A stretch of DNA of 64,000 nt from Flavobacterium sp. Root935. GTDB taxonomy: Bacteria; Bacteroidota; Bacteroidia; Flavobacteriales; Flavobacteriaceae. The notes below the pieces were generated by a model. That model did not search any database, was not told where the DNA came from, and saw only the letters and a list, made by a program, of their open reading frames with translations. Below are positions 54,300-62,763 of the stretch, in pieces. Numbering within the stretch: position 1 is the stretch's first letter; each line of letters starts with the position of its first letter. Where the stretch lies: positions 306,313-370,312 of the forward strand of contig NZ_LMJL01000010.1 of NCBI RefSeq assembly GCF_001429295.1, in the 5' to 3' direction. A program made the translations under genes and the position numbers.

Positions 54300-55565
54300 T
54301 TATTCTGTTCTTAAAGCATCTACAGGTTTAACATTGATCGCAGTCTGTGCTGGAATAAATCCCGCGAGCAAACCTGATCCAACTAATATTAATAAGGCAA
54401 CAAATACAACTCCTAAGTCAACACTTGGATTGGCAAACATAGTATTATCGCTTGGAGGCATCGAATCCAGTGCTAAATTTAACAGTGCTATAATTCCAGT
54501 TGCGACGGCAATTCCCAGCATTCCAGAAATTATAGTTAGAAAAATAGATTCTGATAATATTTGCGAGCGAATGGCTGCGGGCGTTGCTCCCAAAGCTCTT
54601 CTTATTCCTATTTCTTTTGTACGTTCTTTAACTACAATAAGCATAATATTTGAAATTCCGATTACACCAGAAATCAAAACTAATGTTCCTACAAAATATG
54701 CAATTACTTTTAAAATATTAAACAAACTTTGCACCTTATTAAATTGTTCGTATAAATCGAAATTTCCAACCGCTCTATCATCTGTTGGATTTATAGAATG
54801 CAAAGATTTTATAATCTCTAAAATTTTAGGTTTTAAATCGGTTATAGAAGTTTCGTCTTTTGCTGTAAGCGCCATCCATCCCACTTTGTCTCCGTAATTA
54901 AAAGCCTGCTGAAAAGTTGTAAAAGGAATAAAAATATTCTTTTGCTCCTGCTCTGCGTTTCCTCCTTGCTGTTTAGATTTGTAAACTCCAACAACCATAA
55001 AATTAATCCCGTTAATCTTAATATAAGTCCCAACAGCTTCTTCTTCTTTTCCGTAAAGTTCGCTGATAACACCTTTACCAATAACGGCAATTTTTCTTTT
55101 CTCCTGAATATCCTGCTGATTGACAAAACGTCCTTTAATAATATCCATTGGCTGTTGTTTGATCAGCTCAGGATAATCTCCATATATGGTAAATGATGAA
55201 GTTTTTGTTCCTCTCACCACATTGTTTGTTCCGTTAAAATCTCCCAATTGATTACGAGGCGAAACATATAATAAATCTGGCAAAGCCGCTTTTAAAGCAG
55301 TAACATCGCTGTTTCTAAAATCGTATCTTCGTGTTTTTGGCAAACCTTTATAGGCCTTAGAGGTTGTCTGGCTCCACATAAACATTGTATTTGTGGCAAT
55401 TCCATCAAATCCTTTTTTAATACCATTTTCCAGACCATTACCGGCAGCAAGTAAAATTACCAAAATAAATATTCCCCAAAAAACACCAAAAGCTGTCAGA
55501 ATAGTTCTGAAAGGGTTGGCAGTTAAAGCCTGTAAAATCTCGTCCCAATTATCTTTTTTAAACAT
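54300..55565 (-). CDS. MacB-type ABC transporter permease (second of two)
   Basis: A 421-residue integral membrane protein without its own ATPase. One N-terminal transmembrane segment (about 20-42), a large periplasmic MacB-PCD domain (about 45-240) and three C-terminal transmembrane segments of the FtsX fold (about 280-305, 330-355 and 385-405) are visible. ERTKEIGIRRALGATP near residue 315 is the family coupling motif. It starts 2 nt after the other permease, which suggests a heterodimer. Confidence 0.92.
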   Translation of the reverse strand: MFKKDNWDEILQALTANPFRTILTAFGVFWGIFILVILLAAGNGLENGIKKGFDGIATNTMFMWSQTTSKAYKGLPKTRRYDFRNSDVTALKAALPDLLYVSPRNQLGDFNGTNNVVRGTKTSSFTIYGDYPELIKQQPMDIIKGRFVNQQDIQEKRKIAVIGKGVISELYGKEEEAVGTYIKINGINFMVVGVYKSKQQGGNAEQEQKNIFIPFTTFQQAFNYGDKVGWMALTAKDETSITDLKPKILEIIKSLHSINPTDDRAVGNFDLYEQFNKVQSLFNILKVIAYFVGTLVLISGVIGISNIMLIVVKERTKEIGIRRALGATPAAIRSQILSESIFLTIISGMLGIAVATGIIALLNLALDSMPPSDNTMFANPSVDLGVVFVALLILVGSGLLAGFIPAQTAINVKPVDALRTE

Positions 55566-55567
55566 AT

Positions 55568-56812
55568 CTATTCGTCTCTAAGTGCTACAATAGGCTTAAT
55601 TTTAGCGGCTCTGTATGCAGGAAAAAATCCGGCAACTGCGCCCGCAAACACTAATAAAAACAGTGTTGTCAAAGCTACATTAAAATCAACTTCTGGATTT
55701 CTAAAATACTCACTCTGAACCATTGGCCCAACAAATTCAAGCAATAATAAACTTGCTAAAAGTCCAACAAATCCAGCGATTGTTGTAATAAAAATTGATT
55801 CGTGAAGTATCATTGTGATAATAGAAAATGGAGATGCTCCTAATGCTTTTCTAATTCCAATTTCTTTAGTTCTTTCCTTTACAATAATCAGCATAATATT
55901 ACTAACTCCCACAACACCAGCTATTATTGTACAAATACCAACCCACCAAAAAAACAATCTGATATATAAATTCAAGTCGTAAAATTGTTTTGCATCTTTA
56001 ACCGAATTATAAACCCCAACTCCGCTGTCGTCCTCAGGAGCCACCATGTTTTTACTTTTCAATAAGTCTTTTAAATCTTGTGTAAATTTTTCAGACTGAG
56101 CCAAAGCTTCATCATAATTATTTGTCTTTTTCAATGTAAAAAACAAATTACTGATTTTATCTCCACCGCCAAAGGTTCTCTGTACTGTTGATAATGGCAA
56201 ATAAGCTCTAGTTTCTTCACGTTCTCCACCTGGATCTGTAAAAATTCCAACTACTTTGAAATTAATATTATTGATTAATATTTCTTCCCCAAGCGCTTCT
56301 TTATCTTTAAACAAGTCCGTTTTTACTTTCATTCCAATAACAGCAACCTTTTCATTATTCTGAAGGTCTTTGCTATTTATATATCGTCCTTGAACTATCG
56401 TTAGGTTTTCTATTCCGCCATAATCTGGATCAACACCTCTAAATTGGTAACTTCCAGATTCTTTTCCATAGCTAAAAGACTGTCCCCAATAATTATTGGT
56501 TGAAGCTCTTAAATCTAATTTATCTTCAAATTTCTGAACCGACTGATTATAATCGCTATTACGAAATTGAACTTGTCTGCCTGGATTCAACCCTTTGTAT
56601 TCTTTGGTTGTTGTTCCCGACCAAACTTCTATAATTCCTGCGGCGTCACGCTCAAATTGTTTTTCAATTCCATTTTGAAGACCTTTTCCTGCACCAAGCA
56701 GAATAACCAAAATAAATATCCCGGAAGCCACAGAAATTCCAGTTAAGAATGTTCTTAATCGGTTTTTAGAAATGGCTTCAAATATTTCCTGCCAGCGTTC
56801 AATATTAAACAT
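55568..56812 (-). CDS. MacB-type ABC transporter permease (first of two)
   Basis: A 414-residue permease paralogous to the next gene, with the same layout: N-terminal helix, periplasmic MacB-PCD domain and three FtsX-type C-terminal helices. ERTKEIGIRKALGASP is the conserved coupling motif. It begins MFNIERWQEIFEAISKNRLRTF and overlaps the ATPase gene by 8 nt. The periplasmic domains of the two copies differ, so they may contact different partners. Confidence 0.92.
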   Translation of the reverse strand: MFNIERWQEIFEAISKNRLRTFLTGISVASGIFILVILLGAGKGLQNGIEKQFERDAAGIIEVWSGTTTKEYKGLNPGRQVQFRNSDYNQSVQKFEDKLDLRASTNNYWGQSFSYGKESGSYQFRGVDPDYGGIENLTIVQGRYINSKDLQNNEKVAVIGMKVKTDLFKDKEALGEEILINNINFKVVGIFTDPGGEREETRAYLPLSTVQRTFGGGDKISNLFFTLKKTNNYDEALAQSEKFTQDLKDLLKSKNMVAPEDDSGVGVYNSVKDAKQFYDLNLYIRLFFWWVGICTIIAGVVGVSNIMLIIVKERTKEIGIRKALGASPFSIITMILHESIFITTIAGFVGLLASLLLLEFVGPMVQSEYFRNPEVDFNVALTTLFLLVFAGAVAGFFPAYRAAKIKPIVALRDE

Positions 56813-57506
56813 AAGACGAAGCTCTAACTTGTTCTACTTTTTTATCATCGATAATTAATCCGTCTTTTAGGACTACATTTCTTTTGCACATTGCGGCAAT
56901 ATCAGGTTCGTGTGTAACAATTAAAATCGTTTTTCCTTCGTCATTAATTCCCTGAATCAGTTCCATAACTTCATAAGAAGTTTTAGTATCAAGAGCTCCT
57001 GTTGGTTCATCCGCCAATAAAACTTTCGGATTTGAAGCTAATGCTCTTGCGATAGCCACACGTTGTTTCTGACCTCCAGAAAGTTCATTTGGTAAATGGT
57101 GAGAATGTGATCCTAAACCAACTTTCTCTAAATATTTCATTGCAATTTCATAACGCTCTTTCCTTTTAATTCCCTGATAATACAATGGCATAGCGACATT
57201 ATCTAGCGCAGATTTGTAATTAATTAAGTTAAAAGATTGAAAAACAAATCCTAAAAATTTATTACGATATTTTGAAGCAATTGTTTCGTTTAATTTTTTT
57301 ATCGGAGTTTTGTCTAAAATATAACTTCCAGAATCGGCTTCATCCAGAATCCCTAAAATATTAAGAAGAGTAGATTTACCCGAACCAGATGATCCCATGA
57401 TCGCAACTAATTCTCCTTCTTCAATATTAAAATTAATCCCTTTTAACACATGTAATTCTGAACTTCCCATTTTATAGGATTTGTGTAAATCTTTAATTTC
57501 GATCAT
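56805..57506 (-). CDS. MacB-type ABC transporter ATP-binding protein
   Basis: A 233-residue ATPase that powers the two permeases. Walker A MGSSGSGKST near residue 38, the ABC signature LSGGQKQRVAIARAL, Walker B VLLADEPTGALD and the switch His in VTHEP are present. It belongs to the LolD/MacB class (HVLKGINFNIEEGE). The open frame extends to a TTG at 57530, but the ATG at 57506 (MIEIKDLHKSY) gives the usual start. It is the first gene of the operon; DUF4403 is divergent. Confidence 0.95.
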   Translation of the reverse strand: MIEIKDLHKSYKMGSSELHVLKGINFNIEEGELVAIMGSSGSGKSTLLNILGILDEADSGSYILDKTPIKKLNETIASKYRNKFLGFVFQSFNLINYKSALDNVAMPLYYQGIKRKERYEIAMKYLEKVGLGSHSHHLPNELSGGQKQRVAIARALASNPKVLLADEPTGALDTKTSYEVMELIQGINDEGKTILIVTHEPDIAAMCKRNVVLKDGLIIDDKKVEQVRASSYV

Positions 57507-57651
57507 GGTATTGTTAAATTTTTGAGACAATAATAACGTTTTTATTAAGTAAATTATGATAATAAAAAGTTAATAATTTCGTTACCTTTTTGTATAAGAC
57601 TTCAATCTGTAGTAATTGTTACACTTTTTTAATAAAATATGATTGTTTTCG

Positions 57652-57659
57652 TAATTTTG
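57652..57659 (+). promoter_or_regulatory. -7 box of the DUF4403 gene
   Basis: TAATTTTG matches TAnnTTTG and lies 23 nt before the ATG at 57683. No -33 TTG is seen. Confidence 0.4.
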
Positions 57660-57682
57660 TTTCGATTTAAAAATTCACATTA

Positions 57683-59089
57683 ATGAAGCTTTCTTCAATT
57701 ATTCCAATGTTTATAGTACTTGCAGTACTAACAAGCTGTTCTTCTACTCAAAAATTAGAAACATTAAAACCAGAACCAGACGACGCAAGTCCGTTAGTCT
57801 ACGACAGCAGTCCTTCGTTTATCAATTTACCCATTACGATTAAACTTAGTGATATTGAAAATCAAACAAATGCTCTCTTAAACGGATTAATTTATGAAGA
57901 CAATACTATCGAAGATGATGATATTGAAATGAAGATCTGGAAACAAGCTCCAATTAAAATTCAGAATGATCCATCAAATCCAGATAAGAGAATAAAAACA
58001 ATCTTACCGCTTAAAGCTACCATCAAGTATCGTATTGGCACCAAAAAGTTAGGTGTAGAATTATATGATGTTAGGGAATTTAATCTAAATGGAATTATAA
58101 CATTGTCCAGCGAAGCTGCTCTAACAAATTGGAAACTTACCACCAAAACTGAATTCAAATCTCTTGACTGGAGCGAGAGTCCAACAATGAGCATTTTTGG
58201 TAAAAATATGCCGATTACGTATTTAATAAATCCCGCAATTTCTATTTTTAAAGATAAATTAGAAAAGAAAATAGATGAAGCTATTGAAAAATCAATGGAT
58301 TTTAAACCAAATGTACTTCAGGCAGTAGAAAAAATCTGCACGCCTTTTGAGATGAGTGACACTTACGAAAGCTGGCTGCGAATTGTTCCCATCGAAATTT
58401 ATTCGACAAATGCCAAACTCAAAAATGATTCTTTCTTACTCGATATGGGTATGAAATGTAATATGGAAACTATTGTCGGTAAACAGCCTGACTCTAAATT
58501 TAACGCCAGCAAAATTGTTCTAAAGCCTGTTGCTAAAATTCCAAATCAGATTTCTGCCAATATTGCTGCTATTTCAAGTTATGTTGATGCTTCAAAAATT
58601 ATGACCAAGAATTTTGCTGGTCAGGAATTTGGTTCTGGCAGCAAAAAAGTAACGGTTAAAAATGTTACAATCTGGCATAAAGACGGCAAAATGGTAATTG
58701 CATTGGATGTTTTAGGTTCTATAAATGGAACTCTTTATTTAAATGGATTTCCACAATATAATCCACAAACCAAGGAAATTTATTTCGAAAAACTAGACTA
58801 TGTATTAGACACCAAAAGCAAATTGATGAGAACTGCCAATTGGCTTGCACAAGGATACGTTTTACGAAAAATGGAAGAAAGCTGCAGATATTCTATTCAG
58901 CCTAATTTGGAAGAAGGTAAAAAAAGTATGGCAGGCTATTTAAAAAACTACTCTCCGATGCCTGGTGTATTTGTAAATGGAAAAATGGAAGATATACAGT
59001 TCGATAAAATTCAGCTTACCAATCAAGCCATTATTGCTTTTATAAAAATAAACGGAACTGTAAATGTTTCCGTTAACGGACTTAAATAA
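57683..59089 (+). CDS. DUF4403 family lipoprotein
   Basis: A 468-residue lipoprotein with lipobox VLTSCSST (Cys near residue 18). The body has the DUF4403 hallmarks: PSFINLPITIKLSDIENQTNALL, KLTTKTEFKSLDWSESP, and strand-rich sections, with duplicated halves (about 50-250 and 260-460). I think the fold may be a lipid-binding barrel, but that is uncertain. Function unknown. Confidence 0.85.
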   Translation: MKLSSIIPMFIVLAVLTSCSSTQKLETLKPEPDDASPLVYDSSPSFINLPITIKLSDIENQTNALLNGLIYEDNTIEDDDIEMKIWKQAPIKIQNDPSNPDKRIKTILPLKATIKYRIGTKKLGVELYDVREFNLNGIITLSSEAALTNWKLTTKTEFKSLDWSESPTMSIFGKNMPITYLINPAISIFKDKLEKKIDEAIEKSMDFKPNVLQAVEKICTPFEMSDTYESWLRIVPIEIYSTNAKLKNDSFLLDMGMKCNMETIVGKQPDSKFNASKIVLKPVAKIPNQISANIAAISSYVDASKIMTKNFAGQEFGSGSKKVTVKNVTIWHKDGKMVIALDVLGSINGTLYLNGFPQYNPQTKEIYFEKLDYVLDTKSKLMRTANWLAQGYVLRKMEESCRYSIQPNLEEGKKSMAGYLKNYSPMPGVFVNGKMEDIQFDKIQLTNQAIIAFIKINGTVNVSVNGLK

Positions 59090-59120
59090 AAAAAGCAGTG
59101 TAAAATTACACTGCTTTTTG
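59089..59120. terminator. Bidirectional terminator
   Basis: AAAAAGCAGTGTA pairs with TACACTGCTTTTT around a short loop. It ends the DUF4403 gene (+) and overlaps the last codons of the minus-strand 87-residue protein, ending that operon too. Confidence 0.9.
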
Positions 59121-59369
59121 TTTTTTAGATTGATACATTCGATAAATCAAATATCCTATTATCATTACCAGTAAATACGGAATGGCCATTAAATAAACAA
59201 TTCCGTCATTAACTGCTTCTGCTTTCTTGGTATTAGAATCACCAGACAAAGCGGCGCGGCACATTGCACACTGAGCATTTGCTGTAATTCCTATAAAGAA
59301 AAGACAAATTACAAACAGAAAAGTTTGAAACTTGAATTTTCCTTTCTGTATTTTATCTTTAGTTAGCAT
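59106..59369 (-). CDS. Small exported membrane protein with CxxC motif
   Basis: An 87-residue protein that I cannot assign to a family. A cleavable or uncleaved signal segment (about 15-32, ending TANAQ) is followed by the motif QCAMCRAAL, then a second hydrophobic segment (about 58-77) and a basic tail. The two Cys would lie outside the inner membrane. Its start overlaps the DUF420 gene by 11 nt, and it ends the oxidase-assembly operon, so a role in copper or cytochrome oxidase maturation is possible but unproven. Confidence 0.75.
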   Translation of the reverse strand: MLTKDKIQKGKFKFQTFLFVICLFFIGITANAQCAMCRAALSGDSNTKKAEAVNDGIVYLMAIPYLLVMIIGYLIYRMYQSKKQKAV

Positions 59370-59943
59370 AGTATGGTGAAATCATTAAAAAAACTATTAC
59401 TCCAGTCACAGCAACATACAACCAAATTGGAAAAGTAATTTTAGCTATTTTTCTATGTCTGTCAAATCGCTGCGCCAATGCTCTTACATAAGTAATTAGT
59501 ACAAGTGGGATAATTGCTATCGACAGTAAAATATGAGTGATCAAAATGATAAAATATAAGTATCGTATTGAACCTACCTTTGCACTTTCTGCCAAATCAA
59601 GAACTCCATCATGATTTAAATCACCAAATTTAGTCGAATCTGCTGTCATATGATAAGCCACATACATAACCAAAAACGCTACAGATAAGGCAATTGCAAA
59701 AGTCATTAATCGTTCGTGTAATTTCTGGTTTCCATTTTTTATTGCTAAAACGGCCCAAACCAAAACAATAGCTGTAACTCCATTAATTGTTGCATAGATG
59801 GGAGGCAATACAGACAAGGGCTCTACATTAAAACCAAAATCTTTTAGTTTTACTCCAAACAAAATTGCAACAACAACCGGAATTACAATTGAAACAGCAA
59901 TAATTAATTTACTATATTTTTTCTCTAGATTATTATCTTCCAT
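59359..59943 (-). CDS. DUF420 family membrane protein
   Basis: A 194-residue integral membrane protein with five hydrophobic segments (about 13-30, 42-62, 78-98, 128-150 and 168-188). It has NGVTAIVLVWAVLAIKNG, HERLMTFAIALSVAFLVMYVAYH and FDRHRKIAKITFPIWLYVAVTGV, the conserved His/Arg-containing pattern of DUF420. These proteins are usually near SCO and cytochrome oxidase genes, as here, and are thought to help oxidase assembly. An acidic loop DLNHDGVLDLAE lies between helices 3 and 4. Confidence 0.88.
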   Translation of the reverse strand: MEDNNLEKKYSKLIIAVSIVIPVVVAILFGVKLKDFGFNVEPLSVLPPIYATINGVTAIVLVWAVLAIKNGNQKLHERLMTFAIALSVAFLVMYVAYHMTADSTKFGDLNHDGVLDLAESAKVGSIRYLYFIILITHILLSIAIIPLVLITYVRALAQRFDRHRKIAKITFPIWLYVAVTGVIVFLMISPYYAN

Positions 59944-59945
59944 TT

Positions 59946-60632
59946 TTATTCTTCTAATAAAATTTTAATGTCTTGTTGAATATCACGAACTCCTTTTTTA
60001 TCTAGACCATCATAATAAATAGTTGGATTTCCGTAGTTATCTTTTCTGCAACGAATATTACCATCTTTATCAATCAAGGCAAATAAACCAGAATGCTCAA
60101 ATCCGCCGCTAACTTTATCATTTTCACCAGCATAAAGATTAAAACCTTTGTTTGATAAATCCATAATTACATTTCTATCTCCTGTCAAGAAATTCCAATT
60201 TGAAGATTTTACACCAAGCAGCTTAGCATGATCTTTTAAAACCTGCGGTGTATCATGTTTTGGATCAATTGTTATAGAAACAATTCCAAAATTAGGATTT
60301 CCAAAAAAAGCTTTTTCAATTTCCAGCATACTCATATTCATTTTTGGACAAATAGAAGGACATGTTGTAAAGAAGAATTCTAAAACGTATACTTTTCCTT
60401 TATAAGTATCATTTGAAATTTTGACATTATCTTGATTCGTCAATTCAAATTTTGGAGCTGGCCCAATTGTCAAAAGCTTTGCTTCTTTTGAAGATTTAGA
60501 ACCAACATTATCTAAGCGATTTCCTTTTACGACTTCACCGTTTTTTACTCGATCTACAATTTTAGGAACTGCATAAATCCCAAAAATCAAAATGATAAAG
60601 GAGATTCCTATATATGATTTATTTTTGAACAT
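59946..60632 (-). CDS. SCO family copper chaperone
   Basis: A 228-residue membrane-anchored thioredoxin-fold protein. The N-terminal anchor (about 5-24) is followed by the copper-binding CPSICPK motif (Cys near residues 93 and 97) and the ligand His in FEHSG near residue 179. It delivers copper to the CuA centre of cytochrome oxidase. It starts 12 nt after the SCO-like gene and is followed by DUF420 after 2 nt. Confidence 0.94.
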   Translation of the reverse strand: MFKNKSYIGISFIILIFGIYAVPKIVDRVKNGEVVKGNRLDNVGSKSSKEAKLLTIGPAPKFELTNQDNVKISNDTYKGKVYVLEFFFTTCPSICPKMNMSMLEIEKAFFGNPNFGIVSITIDPKHDTPQVLKDHAKLLGVKSSNWNFLTGDRNVIMDLSNKGFNLYAGENDKVSGGFEHSGLFALIDKDGNIRCRKDNYGNPTIYYDGLDKKGVRDIQQDIKILLEE

Positions 60633-60644
60633 TATAAATGAATT

Positions 60645-61286
60645 TTAAAGTTGCTTTGTGGCGTTATGATTCTTCTTTAAAGCGGCGCGGTATTCGTATA
60701 AGATAATTTTAAAATCATCCAGCATTTCATTGCTTAGTTCTGACGGATGAAAAGTATCATACCCTTCCTTATACTCGTCTTTATCTTTTCTTCCTCTTAA
60801 ATTGCGTTCTTTATCAATGATATAAACATTTGAAGTTCCAAGATTCTGATTTAATTTCTGTTTTAAATGAAGCTGATCATAGAATTTTTGAATTTCATCA
60901 TTTGAAGCAAATACGAAATTCCAGTTTTTAACATCTGTAAAAGGAGATAAAGCGTCAATAATTTTCTGAGCTTCTTTTTCGGTACCAAGCGGACATAAAA
61001 CTACAAACTGAAGATCTTCAAAACCATTATAACGTTTATAGATTTTTTCATTTAAGTTAAAATAATTCCCTCTATTGTCTAATATATTTGAACCTGAAAA
61101 ACCAAGTACAGTTATCTTTTTATCAAGAGAAACTTTTTTTCCGTTTAATGATTTCCAATTTCCGAAATCAGCAACTTTTGGTGTTATTACAGGAAGTGTT
61201 GTAAAACTATTTACCCCAGAAGCAAAAAATAAATAAGCTACAATTGGCAGGACAAAAAGTACAAAGAGAACTATATTTTTTTTCAT
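60645..61286 (-). CDS. SCO-like thioredoxin-fold protein lacking copper-binding Cys
   Basis: A 213-residue membrane-anchored protein with an N-terminal hydrophobic segment (about 4-22). The layout resembles SCO: VLGFSGSNILDNRGNYFNLNEKI occupies the position of the CxxxC loop but has no Cys in the active-site place, and the end contains YIIDKERNLRGRKD, close to the LIDKDGNIRCRKD of the neighbouring SCO. Only one Cys is seen (VVLCPLG near residue 95). It is likely a non-catalytic SCO paralogue or partner. It starts a new unit after the cox terminator. Confidence 0.72.
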   Translation of the reverse strand: MKKNIVLFVLFVLPIVAYLFFASGVNSFTTLPVITPKVADFGNWKSLNGKKVSLDKKITVLGFSGSNILDNRGNYFNLNEKIYKRYNGFEDLQFVVLCPLGTEKEAQKIIDALSPFTDVKNWNFVFASNDEIQKFYDQLHLKQKLNQNLGTSNVYIIDKERNLRGRKDKDEYKEGYDTFHPSELSNEMLDDFKIILYEYRAALKKNHNATKQL

Positions 61287-61311
61287 TGTATTAACGGAAA
61301 TTATTGAGGTA

Positions 61312-61319
61312 CAAAAATA
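61312..61319 (-). promoter_or_regulatory. -7 box of the SCO-like/SCO/DUF420 unit
   Basis: TATTTTTG on the minus strand, 25 nt before the start codon and directly after the cox terminator. No -33 TTG is seen. Confidence 0.4.
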
Positions 61320-61346
61320 AAAAAATCCCGATGTTATCGGGACTCT
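61319..61346 (-). terminator. Terminator of the cox operon
   Basis: On the minus strand TCCCGAT/ATCGGGA with a 3-nt loop runs into a T-tract, 22 nt after the COX IV-like stop. Confidence 0.85.
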
Positions 61347-61364
61347 TTTCGAATTAATATCATG

Positions 61365-61715
61365 TTAAAAATTCCATTTAATAGTAGAATCTTTAAAAAC
61401 CCCATAAATATAATGTCCTTCTGTCAATAGAATAAACAATAAATATAAAACTAGGAAGATAACAGGAGAAACAACAGACCATCTAAGGCTGCTTTTTTCA
61501 CCTTCCATGTGCATAAATGCCCATACAATATAATATGCTTTAAAAACTGTAAGGATATAGAAAATCCAGTTTAATAAATTCAATCCAACAAAATGAGTGA
61601 ATTCTAATGATGCAGGTTTGTAGATACCTAATATAACTTCTACTGTAGTTACTACAGAAAGTAATGCGAAAACAAACCAGATTCTTTTTGTATTTGATAC
61701 GTGCTCGTGTGACAT
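61365..61715 (-). CDS. Cytochrome c oxidase subunit IV-like protein
   Basis: A 116-residue membrane protein with three transmembrane segments (about 10-30, 42-65 and 78-103). It has the VTTVEVILGIYKP and AYYIVWAFMHMEGEK pattern of the small CyoD/CtaF-type subunit, which stabilises subunit III or the copper centre. It begins MSHEHVSNTKRIW, rich in His and Lys. It lies 19 nt after the larger COX III gene. Confidence 0.9.
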   Translation of the reverse strand: MSHEHVSNTKRIWFVFALLSVVTTVEVILGIYKPASLEFTHFVGLNLLNWIFYILTVFKAYYIVWAFMHMEGEKSSLRWSVVSPVIFLVLYLLFILLTEGHYIYGVFKDSTIKWNF

Positions 61716-61734
61716 AATGATTAAATTCTAAAAA

Positions 61735-62721
61735 TTAAACTAGGTAGAAAACTGTAAATACAAATACCCAAACTAAATCTACGAAGTGCCAGTATAAACC
61801 AACTTTCTCTACCATTTCGTAGCTTCTTCTCTTCTCGTAAGTACCTAATAATACATTAAAGAAAATGATAATATTAATGATAACTCCTGAGAATACGTGG
61901 AATCCGTGGAAACCTGTAATAAAGAAGAAGAAATCAGCGAATAATTTATTACCATATTCGTTTCTAATCAAGTTAGCACCTTCTACAACATATTTAGCAT
62001 TTGCTAAATGAGCTTCAGATTCTTCTCTTGACAAAACAGTCTTTTTCTTTTTATCAGTAAGTTTTTCTGTTCTAATTAAAATTTCTGGATGAGCTTTAAA
62101 TCCTGCTTGAACTTCAGCAACTGTGTAAGTTGGAAGAGATTGTGCATCTTCCATAAACCAAGTTGAATGACTTCTTGTTAAAGCTTCTCTTTGTTCTGGC
62201 AATTTAACAGCAAAGTCAGCCAAAGCTACTCTTTTACCATCTTTATCCACAAATTGAAGTAAACTACCTCCAACTGTTTCAACTGCACCATATTCACCTT
62301 TAATGAAGTTTTTCCATTCCCAAGCTTGAGAACCAACGAAAATTAAACCTCCAATAATAGTTAAGAACATATAAATTGCAACTTTTGTCTTTTTCAATTG
62401 GTGACCTGCATCAACAGCTAATACCATTGTTACAGATGAAAAGATCAAAATAAAAGTCATTAAAGCTACATAATACATTGGAGCCGCAACACCATGCATA
62501 AATGGAAAGTGAGTAAACACTTCATCAGCCAAAGGCCAAGTTTCAATAAATTTAAATCTAGAAAAACCGTAAGCTCCTAGAAATCCAGAGAATGTTAAGG
62601 CATCTGATACGATAAAAAACCACATCATCATTTTTCCATAACTTGATCCTAGTGGCTGGATCTCATGACCGCCTCCCCAAGTTTTTTCGTCGTTGTTTGC
62701 AGTAGTAACTGTCGCTCCCAT
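61735..62721 (-). CDS. Cytochrome c oxidase subunit III with a large insertion
   Basis: A 328-residue subunit III of the heme-copper oxidase. It has conserved segments WFFIVSDALTFSGFLGAYGFSRF, MTFILIFSSVTMVLAVDAG and, at the C-terminus, FFFITGFHGFHVFSGVIINI and GLYWHFVDLVWVFVFTVFYL. Between the third and fourth membrane segments an extra ~115 residues (about 140-255; charged, with KKKKTVLSREESEAHL) replace the short loop of other COX III proteins. It lies 43 nt after the smaller COX III gene. Confidence 0.92.
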   Translation of the reverse strand: MGATVTTANNDEKTWGGGHEIQPLGSSYGKMMMWFFIVSDALTFSGFLGAYGFSRFKFIETWPLADEVFTHFPFMHGVAAPMYYVALMTFILIFSSVTMVLAVDAGHQLKKTKVAIYMFLTIIGGLIFVGSQAWEWKNFIKGEYGAVETVGGSLLQFVDKDGKRVALADFAVKLPEQREALTRSHSTWFMEDAQSLPTYTVAEVQAGFKAHPEILIRTEKLTDKKKKTVLSREESEAHLANAKYVVEGANLIRNEYGNKLFADFFFFITGFHGFHVFSGVIINIIIFFNVLLGTYEKRRSYEMVEKVGLYWHFVDLVWVFVFTVFYLV

Positions 62722-62763
62722 AAAAGATATTCGTTAAAAAGTTCCCAAATTTACGTTTTTTTC

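Noticed and set aside
61735..62721. Frameshift or fusion as the reason for the long COX III
   Set aside because: The frame is continuous and both flanking halves keep subunit III motifs, so it is an insertion.
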